Part shown: positions 7,666 to 14,764 of the stretch, piece by piece | Layout of the letters: each line of letters opens with the position of its first letter | Numbering within the stretch: position 1 is the first letter of the stretch | Assembly (NCBI GenBank): GCA_018613055.1 | Contig: JAGGQZ010000014.1 | Span: 116,963 to 180,962, forward strand | From: Chryseobacterium sp. ISL-80 | GTDB taxonomy: Bacteria > Bacillota > Bacilli > Bacillales > Cytobacillaceae | Reading direction: 5' to 3' | Length of the DNA: 64,000 nucleotides | Program-made: the position numbers and the translations under genes | Notes under the pieces: generated by a model | Told to the model about the DNA's origin: nothing | The model's database searches: none | What the model saw: the letters and a program-made list of their open reading frames with translations, nothing else

Positions 7666-8430
7666 ATGGAAGAATTCACTCAGCAGTATACAATCAATCC
7701 TAAAAAAATGAGAAACGAACTTAAGAGGTTTTCTTTGATCTATAAATTCGCACTGGATGAAATGAATACCAAGATCAATATTTTAAAAGAAGAATTCATC
7801 CATATCCATGACTACAATCCCATCGAACATTGCAATTCCAGGATTAAGTCACCCGAGAGCATCATGAAAAAACTGCACAGGAAGAACCTTGATTTTTCCA
7901 TTGGCTCAATCAGGGAAAATATTAAAGACATTGCCGGGATCCGGATCATTTGTCCCTTCATTACGGATGTTTATAAAATCAGCCAGATGATTGAGAACCA
8001 ACAGGATATCGAGCTGGTTGAACGAAAGGATTATATCAAAAATCCAAAACCAAACGGTTATCAAAGCCTGCATCTTATCATTAAAATCCCGGTTTTCATG
8101 TCTGACCGAGTCGAAATGGTCTTTGTTGAATTGCAGATCCGCACGATTGCCATGGATTTCTGGGCCAGTCTGGAACATAAAATCTACTATAAGTACGATA
8201 AGGAAGTACCGGAAAGAATTAAAAAAGACCTGAAAGACGCAGCCCTTTCCGCTGCTGAGCTGGATTTGAAAATGGAGAATATCAATAATGAAGTGGCCAA
8301 TTTAAAAGGGCAAGAAAATGCAAATGAAGACCTCCTTATTTTTCCGGAGACTTTGAATTTAGAAAAGACCCATTTTCGGTCTCTCCTTAATGGGTTTCTT
8401 GTGGGTGTACCCAAAGACTTAAAAAATTAG
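7666..8430 (+). CDS. relP: Small alarmone synthetase, RelP/YwaC type
   Basis: A stand-alone (p)ppGpp synthetase that transfers pyrophosphate from ATP to GDP/GTP. The RelA/SpoT synthetase fold is clear: HNPIEH-like YNPIEHCNSRIKSPESI, DIAGIRIICPF, KPNGYQSLHLI and ELQIRTIAMDFWASLEHKIYYKY. There is no hydrolase or regulatory domain. The YKFALDEMNTK opening and MDFWASLEHKIYYK match YwaC/RelP better than YjbM/RelQ. At 254 aa it is longer than YwaC (about 210), the extra residues forming a C-terminal tail. It lies 41 bp after the Spx paralogue, in the same probable operon under TetR control. Confidence 0.85.
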   Translation: MEEFTQQYTINPKKMRNELKRFSLIYKFALDEMNTKINILKEEFIHIHDYNPIEHCNSRIKSPESIMKKLHRKNLDFSIGSIRENIKDIAGIRIICPFITDVYKISQMIENQQDIELVERKDYIKNPKPNGYQSLHLIIKIPVFMSDRVEMVFVELQIRTIAMDFWASLEHKIYYKYDKEVPERIKKDLKDAALSAAELDLKMENINNEVANLKGQENANEDLLIFPETLNLEKTHFRSLLNGFLVGVPKDLKN

Positions 8431-8447
8431 GCAGTCTCATCTCTCAC

Positions 8448-8467
8448 GAAGCACTTTGCTTCTTTTT
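8448..8467 (+). terminator. Terminator after relP
   Basis: GAAGC pairs with GCTTC around ACTTT and is followed by five T. It is a short but typical intrinsic terminator 17 bp after the relP stop. Confidence 0.55.
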
Positions 8468-8485
8468 ACCGTGGTCACACGGTCT

Positions 8486-8531
8486 GCTATCCCCTCCCTA
8501 AAACACAGAAGCATAAGATTCATCCCTTTGC
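8486..8531. repeat. Dispersed repeat, copy 1 (partner at 12315-12361)
   Basis: TATCCCCTCC, CAGAAGCATA and GATTCATCCCTTTG occur in the same order and spacing here and at 12315-12361. Both copies lie in intergenic DNA shortly after an operon end. Confidence 0.6.
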
Positions 8532-8542
8532 TTTAACCACAA

Positions 8543-8586
8543 AAAAGCCAATATAAAAGGTATCTCAACCTTTTATATTGGCTTTT
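8543..8586. terminator. Strong hairpin, probable bidirectional terminator
   Basis: AAAGCCAATATAAAAGG pairs perfectly with CCTTTTATATTGGCTTT around an eight-base loop. A-rich and T-rich ends would allow termination in both directions. It separates relP from the minus-strand peptide gene. Confidence 0.75.
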
Positions 8587-8668
8587 CCCATTGATCAAAT
8601 TAAGTTGAATTCTTATTAATATGTTAATTATTCAATCAATATGTTTGTTACATACAACACAGGAATAA

Positions 8669-8791
8669 TCAATGCTGGTTTGGAAGATCGTGAAGTGGCT
8701 CAATATCGTGAGACTTAATTGTTACTTGCCCATTAATAGTTACAGCAGCCAATAGTCCCATTGCAAGAATCATGCTAACAATCTTTTTCAT
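8669..8791 (-). CDS. PapR-like signalling pre-peptide (40 aa)
   Basis: A 40-codon gene with AAGGAG nine bases before the ATG at 8791. The product has a Lys-Lys start, a hydrophobic export segment (IVSMILAMGLLAAVTI) and a polar C-terminus ending LHDLPNQH. This is the layout of RRNPP pre-peptides. The last seven residues, HDLPNQH, share the D-L-P core and length with the PapR heptapeptide ADLPFEF of the Bacillus cereus group. It is divergent from, and 165 bp away from, a PlcR-like regulator. In B. cereus papR lies downstream of plcR on the same strand, so the arrangement differs. Function is inferred from layout and motif. Confidence 0.65.
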   Translation of the reverse strand: MKKIVSMILAMGLLAAVTINGQVTIKSHDIEPLHDLPNQH

Positions 8792-8922
8792 AGAATTTCA
8801 CTCCTTGATAATTTCTAATACCATCATATATCATTGGTAAAGTTTCCGAATTTCCAGTTTCATAGGGAATAATATCGAATATTAACGAAAAAACGTCAAA
8901 TTTTGTAACTTTATTGGTAAAA

Positions 8923-8938
8923 TATAATCATAGTTATA
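8923..8938. promoter_or_regulatory. Candidate operator of the PlcR-like regulator
   Basis: TATAATCATAGTTATA lies just before the ribosome site of the PlcR-like gene. It matches 14 of 16 positions of TATAAATATAGTTATA at 11186-11201, upstream of the secreted-protein genes. Length and TAT..ATA ends resemble the 16-bp PlcR box, but the inner bases differ. The TATAAT part may simply be a -10 element. Confidence 0.4.
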
Positions 8939-8956
8939 ACATAGGAGGAGTAGTTT

Positions 8957-9850
8957 GTGAACAGAGCAGATATAATCGGAAAACAAATTAAATACCTTCG
9001 AAATCAAGTTCAGATAACCCAAAGCCAGTTGGCTGAGGGAATCGGTACCCAAGCCCAAATAAGTAAAATTGAGAGCGGTGAAGTCATTCCTTTGTGCACG
9101 ACCTTATATGAAATCGCTCATAAGTTAGGTGTAGATGTTAACTACTTTTTTAATCAAGCCTATTACCCAAGGTTTGATTATGTAAAAGAAATAATATTTC
9201 AAATCAGGAAAGCAATCAGAGAACGCAATTATGAAGAAGTTGAGCATATTATCAAAGCTGAGGAAGGACACATAGCTTTTAAGATCCCAATTAACCATCA
9301 ATTCATGCTCTGGCATAAGGGAGTAGTAGAGTACTATATAAGAAAGGATGTTAATAAATCTTTAGACCTTTTAGAAACAGCCTTTATGGTGGGAAAAGGT
9401 AAGAATAACAGTCTTCCTGTTTCCATCCAGGACATTGAGATCCTAAACAGTCAAGCCATTATCTATAATGAAATTTCCGATTTCACTCATTCTGTGGAAA
9501 TTTATAAGAACGCCCTGAATTATTTAAAAAACATGCCGGAAATACCGGATAAAAGAGTAGTCATCCGTCTTTATTATGGAATCGCTAAATCCCTTTTTAA
9601 ATCAAACTTGTTCAAAGAATCCATATTATATTGTAATAAAGGGATTAAACTCTGCTTGAATGAAGAGCTCCTTTACTTATTAGGAGAACTGCATTATGAA
9701 GCAGGACAGAACCATCAGGCTTTAAATAACCACATCAAAGCCTTGGATCATTATTCCCGGGCCAAAGAAACATTTCATATTTCCAAAAACAAAGATTTTT
9801 TTGATGCTACGGAAAGAAAGCTTTCGCAGCTCCCAAAACAAAACTATTAA
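8957..9850 (+). CDS. PlcR-like transcriptional regulator (HTH plus TPR, RRNPP family)
   Basis: An N-terminal XRE-type helix-turn-helix (about 8-62; IKYLRNQVQITQSQLAEGIGTQAQISKIESGEV) is followed by about 230 residues of helical TPR-like repeats. This matches the layout and length of PlcR (285 aa), an RRNPP quorum sensor that binds an imported peptide through its TPR groove. The start is GTG at 8957 behind AGGAGGAG. A divergent 40-residue pre-peptide gene with a PapR-like C-terminus lies directly upstream, and a possible shared operator is present at 8923 and 11186. Likely targets are the two secreted proteins downstream. The regulon and peptide specificity are inferred. Confidence 0.8.
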   Translation: MNRADIIGKQIKYLRNQVQITQSQLAEGIGTQAQISKIESGEVIPLCTTLYEIAHKLGVDVNYFFNQAYYPRFDYVKEIIFQIRKAIRERNYEEVEHIIKAEEGHIAFKIPINHQFMLWHKGVVEYYIRKDVNKSLDLLETAFMVGKGKNNSLPVSIQDIEILNSQAIIYNEISDFTHSVEIYKNALNYLKNMPEIPDKRVVIRLYYGIAKSLFKSNLFKESILYCNKGIKLCLNEELLYLLGELHYEAGQNHQALNNHIKALDHYSRAKETFHISKNKDFFDATERKLSQLPKQNY

Positions 9851-9888
9851 TGGCTCCATTATGATTCTATTATTTTCAATACATAATA

Positions 9889-9920
9889 AGAGACAGCAAA
9901 ACGAATTGCTGTCTCTCTAA
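9889..9920. terminator. Bidirectional terminator between convergent genes
   Basis: AGAGACAGCA (9889-9898) pairs with TGCTGTCTCT (9907-9916). It lies between the stop codons of the PlcR-like gene and the convergent secreted-protein gene. Confidence 0.8.
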
Positions 9921-9935
9921 ATATATTCGAAGTGC

Positions 9936-10382
9936 CTAATAGCCCTCCACAGTACCTGAGTATCTTGTTGATTTCGCTCTGTATAGAGGTGGCTTATCAT
10001 ACCCTGTCGGCACCGAAACTTCTGTTACTACAATTCTCCAGTCACCACTTCCTGCACTGCTGTTTAAGGTTACCTGAGAAGTAGAGGTTACTGTTTTACT
10101 TACCTTAGTTGACCACCACAACCCATTATCTCTTTGTAATTTTACTACTACGCCCTGTTTACCTGCAGTTTGAATGAACTCATCAACCTTAAATTTTACA
10201 CTTACACCCTCTTTCATGGAGTAAAAGTGATGGTAATTGGAAGGTACGGAAGTCGTACTTGGTGTTGTAGTCCCTCCGAAATTTGTAATAAAAACATTAG
10301 CAGATGCTGGAGTTACAACTGCAAAGATTACTAAAATTGCTAAAAGCAAAGAAGATAGTTTAATATAAACTTTTTTTACCAT
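9936..10382 (-). CDS. Secreted protein of unknown function (148 aa)
   Basis: A type I signal peptide is evident: a Lys-rich start, a hydrophobic core (SLLLAILVIFAVV) and cleavage near TPASANV. The mature part of about 120 residues is Ser/Thr-rich with beta-type segments (GVSVKFKVDEF, QGVVVKLQRDNGLWW) and a GSGDWRIVVTEV stretch, resembling small extracellular beta-sandwich proteins. No family recognised. AAGGAG precedes the ATG. It is 23 bp downstream of another secreted-protein gene, probably one operon, and near the PlcR-like regulator, whose B. cereus counterpart controls exported factors. Confidence 0.7.
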   Translation of the reverse strand: MVKKVYIKLSSLLLAILVIFAVVTPASANVFITNFGGTTTPSTTSVPSNYHHFYSMKEGVSVKFKVDEFIQTAGKQGVVVKLQRDNGLWWSTKVSKTVTSTSQVTLNSSAGSGDWRIVVTEVSVPTGYDKPPLYRAKSTRYSGTVEGY

Positions 10383-10405
10383 TTATGCCAGCTCCTTACT
10401 GTAAA

Positions 10406-11029
10406 TTAAGAGGTAATTTTAGCAGTTGTAATTCTGTACTCTCGATTAGGAGCATTAACTTCAACTACTAATGTCGTGTAATAGCTAATAGGGGTGTATT
10501 TAAGAGCCGTGAATTTGCCATTACTGGTAACTCTCGCCACTTTGGCTGATGATCCATTGATAAGACCATCTAATCCTTCCACTTTAGTAGACTCGGACCT
10601 GGAATACATAATACCGGTTGTTTCTGCACGGGCGGTAACCGCTGTTAAATAACTACCATTCCAGGAAAAGGTCCCACCGACAGCGTGAGAAAAATTCCAT
10701 CCGTTGGTATTTGCAACATAAGCTTGATACTCTTTTGAGCCAACCGCTGCTATTGCGATTGAGGAATAATGTAATTGACCTTCTTCCAAACTAGAAGGAG
10801 CACTATTTTTTTCCTTAAATCCCACTTTTAAGTTTTTTCCTTTTAATTCGAAATTTTTTTCACCATTAGCCAGTTTTACGTTTGCTTTTTCTACCAGTTC
10901 GTTAAGCTCTAAGTTCAGAGCATCAATCTCTTTGGCCGTTGGATAATGGCCTTTCTCAGCCGCGCTTGCTCCATTGGCAGAAATGAATAATATAAATCCA
11001 AATGCCAAGAGAAACAGAATCTTCTTCAC
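10406..11029 (-). CDS. Secreted protein of unknown function (207 aa)
   Basis: Begins with a signal peptide (KKILFLLAFGFILFISANGASA, cleavage likely before AEKGHYP). A helical segment (KEIDALNLELNELVEKAN) is followed by beta-rich sequence with Gly/Ser/Trp/Tyr residues (NTNGWNFSHAVGGTFSWNGSYL). No catalytic motif is seen. The start is GTG behind GGGAGGAATAC. It heads a probable two-gene operon, and a 28-bp palindrome at 11183-11210 lies in its upstream region, shared with the divergent luxR-like gene. Confidence 0.7.
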   Translation of the reverse strand: MKKILFLLAFGFILFISANGASAAEKGHYPTAKEIDALNLELNELVEKANVKLANGEKNFELKGKNLKVGFKEKNSAPSSLEEGQLHYSSIAIAAVGSKEYQAYVANTNGWNFSHAVGGTFSWNGSYLTAVTARAETTGIMYSRSESTKVEGLDGLINGSSAKVARVTSNGKFTALKYTPISYYTTLVVEVNAPNREYRITTAKITS

Positions 11030-11182
11030 TAGTATTCCTCCCTTTTCTTTTCAAAGGTATACCTTTATTAAGTTTTGAGCTCATTACCATTATCTAGGTT
11101 ATTCTATTAATTTGTCACCGTAATTCCATCGAGGAAACCCGCCATATTTTGAAGTGGAAATATCTACTTTATGATGAATTCA

Positions 11183-11210
11183 CAATATAAATATAGTTAT
11201 ATTTATATTG
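11183..11210. promoter_or_regulatory. 28-bp palindrome between the secreted-protein operon and the LuxR gene
   Basis: Thirteen-base arms CAATATAAATATA and TATATTTATATTG are perfect inverted complements around GT. It lies about 150 bp from both divergent genes. Its left part matches 14 of 16 bases of a site before the PlcR-like gene, so it may be that regulator's operator. The sequence is very AT-rich, so chance contributes. Confidence 0.55.
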
Positions 11211-11358
11211 CCTATTTGGTGAAAAACGATTTTTTTTGGTCTGAATTTAAGATACAGAGGACAATTGTCTGAATTTACGGATTTCACGAAAATCAATTAC
11301 TCCTATAAAATTAACATTAGAGAAGGGACTTAAAACTTTGATTAAGGGGGTGTGAAGA

Positions 11359-11994
11359 ATGACGAGGGTATTGATCATTAATGAAAACGAACTCTTCGGA
11401 TTAGGAATAAAACAGCTATTGGAAAAAGAATCAGACTTTAAAGTTACCTTTTTACATCCATTATCCAAGGACTGTAAAAACACAAACATCATTTCCGCTT
11501 ATGATGTTTACCTATTAGAATCCACTCCCATTAGCTTTAAACTGGCAAAGCAAATTTTCGAAATGAATGTAAAAGCTCGAATCGTAATGTTTTATGATCG
11601 ATATATCTCTCACCTTAAGCAACTTGTTAGCGCAGGCATAAGTGGATTCATAAAAACAACAACATCCATTACTGAACTCATATTAACATTGCGTCTTGTT
11701 AATCATGGACATGCTTCATTTCCATTGCCATTACTGAATCAGTTAATTACAGCCAAACAAGATTCCAGCTCCGATAGCATGATTCAGGATAACGTCTTAT
11801 CAAAAAAAGAATTGGAAATACTACATTGTATTGCAGCTGGTAAAAACAATCGGAAAATCTCCGAAGAATTATTTTTAAGTGTCCGCTCTGTTGAATACCA
11901 TTTAACAAAAATATTTAGAAAGTTGGATGTTGAATCTCGTTTAGAAGCTCTCTCTAAAGCTATAAGTCTTAATATAATACAAATTAATAACTAA
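11359..11994 (+). CDS. LuxR/NarL-type regulator with a degenerate receiver domain
   Basis: The C-terminal part (about 145-205; LSKKELEILHCIAAGKNNRKISEELFLSVRSVEYHLTKI) is a clear LuxR/GerE helix-turn-helix. Residues 1-120 fold like a response-regulator receiver: acidic NENE near the start and Lys99 (GFIKTT) are kept, but the phospho-acceptor position in DVYLLES is Glu54 instead of Asp. That suggests phosphorylation-independent, possibly constitutive, activity. No histidine kinase is adjacent. GGGGGTGTG precedes the ATG. A 53-residue membrane protein follows 40 bp downstream and may be co-transcribed. Confidence 0.8.
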   Translation: MTRVLIINENELFGLGIKQLLEKESDFKVTFLHPLSKDCKNTNIISAYDVYLLESTPISFKLAKQIFEMNVKARIVMFYDRYISHLKQLVSAGISGFIKTTTSITELILTLRLVNHGHASFPLPLLNQLITAKQDSSSDSMIQDNVLSKKELEILHCIAAGKNNRKISEELFLSVRSVEYHLTKIFRKLDVESRLEALSKAISLNIIQINN

Positions 11995-12034
11995 AACCCA
12001 GCTAACGAAACGAATATATTAGGAGGAATCACCA

Positions 12035-12196
12035 ATGGAATTATATATGATTATATTTGTATTTTTTGTATGCTTTATCATCAGTGCAGTTTTAAATATC
12101 CTCTTCAAAATGACCCAGAGAGTTAATTGGATCATGTCCTTGCTATTAAGTTTATTTCTGTCGATCGTCTTTGTTGCAGTACTAGGCGTCAAGTAG
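12035..12196 (+). CDS. Small membrane protein with two spans (53 aa)
   Basis: AGGAGG lies 8 bp before the ATG. The product has two hydrophobic segments (IIFVFFVCFIISAVLNIL and LLLSLFLSIVFVAVLGV) joined by a short polar loop (KMTQRVNWIM). It follows the LuxR-like gene and is closed by a good terminator, so it is likely a real gene. No function can be assigned. Confidence 0.65.
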   Translation: MELYMIIFVFFVCFIISAVLNILFKMTQRVNWIMSLLLSLFLSIVFVAVLGVK

Positions 12197-12227
12197 TTGT
12201 TAAGGTGAAATGTTCAATAATTAAAAA

Positions 12228-12266
12228 CCTCGCTATGCTTACATAATTCAAGCATGGCGAGGCTTT
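12228..12266 (+). terminator. Terminator after the LuxR/small membrane protein unit
   Basis: CCTCGCTATGCTT pairs with AAGCATGGCGAGG (one mismatch), followed by CTTT. Confidence 0.7.
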
Positions 12267-12314
12267 ATAAACTTGTTAACAGTTCTTAGCTTATTTCTTC
12301 CGTGAGGACGCCCC

Positions 12315-12361
12315 CTCTTCTATCCCCTCCTAAAAAACAGAAGCATATGATTCATCCCTTT
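12315..12361. repeat. Dispersed repeat, copy 2 (partner at 8486-8531)
   Basis: Same ordered words as the copy at 8486 (TATCCCCTCC, CAGAAGCATA, GATTCATCCCTTTG). The 12267-12503 gap otherwise holds the MarR promoter region. Confidence 0.6.
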
Positions 12362-12462
12362 GTTTTAAGATATAAGTGAATTGGCTCATCTATTTAAATC
12401 ATTCTTTTTCCAGGATTAATCGTTTGACTTCATCTTTATTTCGTACTATATTAGTTGACGTA

Positions 12463-12473
12463 TCAATAATTGA
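12463..12473. promoter_or_regulatory. Possible MarR operator
   Basis: TCAATAATTGA is a perfect short palindrome next to TTGACG and about 30 bp upstream of the MarR-family gene. Position suggests autoregulation; no experiment-based consensus was matched. Confidence 0.35.
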
Positions 12474-12503
12474 GCTATCAATTAATAAAGGCGGTGGTTG
12501 CAT

Positions 12504-12932
12504 ATGGAGAACGGCAGCATGGACAATGAACTCATCATCCAAAGGTTGTCCGAGATTAACAAAAGGGCGATGGCGAAGTTTGAGCGCTGTGCTGGCATTA
12601 GCCCATCTCGGCTTGAGATTCTGCGTGAAATTTATGAATCAGAGGAAATCACTCAGAGAGCACTTCAGAAAAAGGTCAATATTGATCATGCGGCGGTCAC
12701 CAGACATCTGAAGCAGCTTGAAGAAAATGGGATGGTCGTCCGCAGGAAAAACCCTGAAGATCAACGTTTTACTTATGTCCAGCTATCTGAAGAGGGAAAA
12801 CGGAAAGTGAGCGCCTACTGCGAAGAAAAACAGCGGTTCATTTCCAGCTTCCTCAAAGGTTTTACAGACGAGGAAACTGAAGCTCTTCTCCAAATGCTTA
12901 CACGCCTCCAAAAGAATATAGAAGAGATTTAA
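12504..12932 (+). CDS. MarR family transcriptional regulator
   Basis: A winged-helix MarR protein of about 142 residues: SPSRLEILREIYESEEITQRALQKKVNIDHAAVTRHLKQLEENGMVVRRKNPEDQRF spans the HTH and wing with the conserved D-x-R wing motif. Start at ATG 12504 behind GGCGGTGG. It precedes a YdgI-like nitroreductase by 34 bp; in Bacillus subtilis a MarR gene (ydgJ) neighbours ydgI in the same way, so it probably controls this three-gene operon. Confidence 0.85.
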   Translation: MENGSMDNELIIQRLSEINKRAMAKFERCAGISPSRLEILREIYESEEITQRALQKKVNIDHAAVTRHLKQLEENGMVVRRKNPEDQRFTYVQLSEEGKRKVSAYCEEKQRFISSFLKGFTDEETEALLQMLTRLQKNIEEI

Positions 12933-12966
12933 CCTTACACCAAGACAAACATAAGGAGAGTGCAAC

Positions 12967-13602
12967 ATGACCACACTTAAGCAGAACGACTTCAAAGAAA
13001 TTATCACAGGACGCCGCTCCATCAGGAACTATGATCCTGAGGTGAAAATCAGCAAAGAAGAAATGGCGCAAATCCTTGAGGAAGCGACTCTTGCTCCATC
13101 CTCCGTGAACCTGCAGCCATGGCGTTTTGTCGTGATTGATTCGAAGGAAGGAAAAGAAACCCTAGCACCGTTAGCTAAATTCAATCAGAGACAAGTCGCA
13201 TCCTCAGCAGCTATGATCGCAGTGTTTGTCGACATGAAGAGTGAAGAGTACCTGGAAACAATTTATAATACTGCAGTGGAAAAAGGGTTCATGCCTGCTG
13301 AAGTCAGAGACCAACAGGTTCCTGCAATCGCAGGACTCGTAGAAACTATGACAACCGAGCAAAAGAAAGAAATGTTCCTTATCGATGCTGGACTCGTTTC
13401 CATGCAGCTGATGCTCGCCGCTCGCGCGCATGGCTATGATACAAACCCAATCGGCGGATACGAAAAAGGCCAAATCGCAGAAGCATTTGATCTGGACAAG
13501 GATCGTTTTTACCCTGTCATGCTCGTTTCAATCGGGAAAGCCGCCGACCAAGGCTACCAATCAGTTCGCTTGCCTGTAGATGTCATCGCACAGTGGAAAT
13601 AA
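12967..13602 (+). CDS. Nitroreductase family protein (YdgI-like)
   Basis: An FMN-dependent nitroreductase-fold protein. GRRSIRNYDPEVKIS at the N-terminus and LAPSSVNLQPWRFVV are the FMN-binding signatures, and NPIGGYEKGQIAEAFDLD near the C-terminus completes the fold. Length 211 aa is usual. The MarR neighbour upstream and the ABM monooxygenase downstream suggest a role in quinone or electrophile detoxification. A good ribosome site (AAGGAG) precedes the ATG. Confidence 0.85.
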   Translation: MTTLKQNDFKEIITGRRSIRNYDPEVKISKEEMAQILEEATLAPSSVNLQPWRFVVIDSKEGKETLAPLAKFNQRQVASSAAMIAVFVDMKSEEYLETIYNTAVEKGFMPAEVRDQQVPAIAGLVETMTTEQKKEMFLIDAGLVSMQLMLAARAHGYDTNPIGGYEKGQIAEAFDLDKDRFYPVMLVSIGKAADQGYQSVRLPVDVIAQWK

Positions 13603-13624
13603 TATAAAAAAGGAGAAATGACTT

Positions 13625-13921
13625 ATGATTATCATTCATGCCGGTTTTCAAGTAAAAACAGACGTAGAACAGGAATTTTTAAAAGAAATAAAGCCATTAA
13701 TCGAAGCATCAAGAGCCGAAAAAGGCAATGTCTCCTATGACCTTTTAAAAGACACCGAAAAAGCCGGAGCCTACACAATGGTTGAATTATGGAAAGACAT
13801 GGAGGCCGTTCAGACCCATAACCAGGCAGACCATTTCACCGCCTTCATGGCCAAAGCACCACAATTCATGGCCGCACCAACAGAAGTAAAGCTATTTAAT
13901 GCCGAGCCGATTTCAAAATAG
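13625..13921 (+). CDS. ABM-domain quinol/antibiotic monooxygenase family protein
   Basis: A 98-residue single ABM domain (YgiN/ActVA-Orf6 type), expected to be a homodimer. IIHAGFQVKTDVEQEFLKEIKPLIEASRAEKGNVSYDL and the VELWKDMEAVQTHNQADHFTAF segment match the family. It is the third gene of the marR-nitroreductase operon, 22 bp after the previous stop and behind AAAAAGGAG. Reduction by the nitroreductase and oxidation of quinols by this protein may be linked. Confidence 0.82.
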   Translation: MIIIHAGFQVKTDVEQEFLKEIKPLIEASRAEKGNVSYDLLKDTEKAGAYTMVELWKDMEAVQTHNQADHFTAFMAKAPQFMAAPTEVKLFNAEPISK

Positions 13922-13996
13922 AAAAAAGCAAAGCAAATAACAAAGCGTTTCATATATGAATTAGCAAACCAAATCGCATATTATTTAGCAATAAAG

Positions 13997-14034
13997 AAGG
14001 AGCTAGATCCGAAAAATCCTAGCTCCTTACTTTT
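13997..14034. terminator. Terminator closing the marR-nitroreductase operon
   Basis: AAGGAGCTAG pairs with CTAGCTCCTT around a 12-base loop, followed by ACTTTTG. It can serve both the operon and the convergent kinase gene. Confidence 0.8.
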
Positions 14035-14086
14035 GTATTCTTTTTAAAGTATAGCACCCGTTTGTTGAAGAAAACAAAAGGAATAA

Positions 14087-14584
14087 TCACTTTTGCAGTT
14101 GGTTTAAAATCTGTTTCAATACATCATTTTGCGACATATCATTAGTAAATAGTGTTTCTCCCTGCACTCCAAGGTAATCGTTTGAATTCCACCAGGCACG
14201 CAAAGAGCTTTCTCCAAATTCCATCTTTTGGGCACGAGTGTTATGACGTATGACTGTTTCCTCAAAGGATAAATCAAAATAATAAGTATATGCCTCTTGG
14301 TTATAGAATTGGATTAAGTCTTTCAGCATTTCACCATAACGGCTTTTATTTAAGATTCCCTCCACAATAACAACTCCACACTTACCTCTACCATATTCTG
14401 CAATTTGGCGAATCAAACCAATAGAAGGATTTCCATCTCTATCGTTAACCTTCAACATATCACGACGAACGACATCCTGTGAAACCAAAAGCGTTCCGTG
14501 ACCTAAATGATTTTGAAGGCTTTTTGCAGTCGTAGTTTTTCCACTTCCCGAATTGCCTCGTAAGATAATTAGCTTAGATTCCAT
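14087..14584 (-). CDS. P-loop kinase-like ATP-binding protein (AAA_33/zeta-like)
   Basis: A 165-residue P-loop protein: GNSGSGKTTTAKSL at residues 10-23 is the Walker A motif, VVIVEGIL serves as a Walker B-type strand, and LRAWWNSNDYLGV is in the C-terminal half. This layout matches small kinases of the AAA_33 class, related to zeta toxins and polynucleotide kinases. No antitoxin gene is adjacent. The ribosome site AGGGAGAG precedes the ATG. The phosphate acceptor is unknown. Confidence 0.7.
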   Translation of the reverse strand: MESKLIILRGNSGSGKTTTAKSLQNHLGHGTLLVSQDVVRRDMLKVNDRDGNPSIGLIRQIAEYGRGKCGVVIVEGILNKSRYGEMLKDLIQFYNQEAYTYYFDLSFEETVIRHNTRAQKMEFGESSLRAWWNSNDYLGVQGETLFTNDMSQNDVLKQILNQLQK

Positions 14585-14700
14585 AATCTCTCCCTATCTA
14601 TTGTCCCTTTTTTAAAATCTTACTTTTAATACTTCAATCTAATAATCAATTTTTGCTTATTGAACATAACTGCTTCTTTACTTCGATAAGAAGTTCAACA

Positions 14701-14735
14701 AAAAAGAGCTTTAATCCTTCCTGGATCAAAGCACT
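14701..14735 (-). terminator. Terminator-type hairpin, copy 1
   Basis: AGCTTTAATCC pairs with GGATCAAAGC across TTCCT; on the minus strand it is followed by CTCTTTTTT. It ends the small membrane gene at 14765. A near copy occurs at 15190-15223. Confidence 0.65.
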
Positions 14736-14764
14736 CGTAAGTTGAACTACAGAATAGAATCTCA

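Noticed and set aside
14087..14584. Zeta toxin-antitoxin pair
   Set aside because: The P-loop kinase resembles zeta toxins, but no epsilon-type antitoxin gene is adjacent, so a toxin role is not supported.
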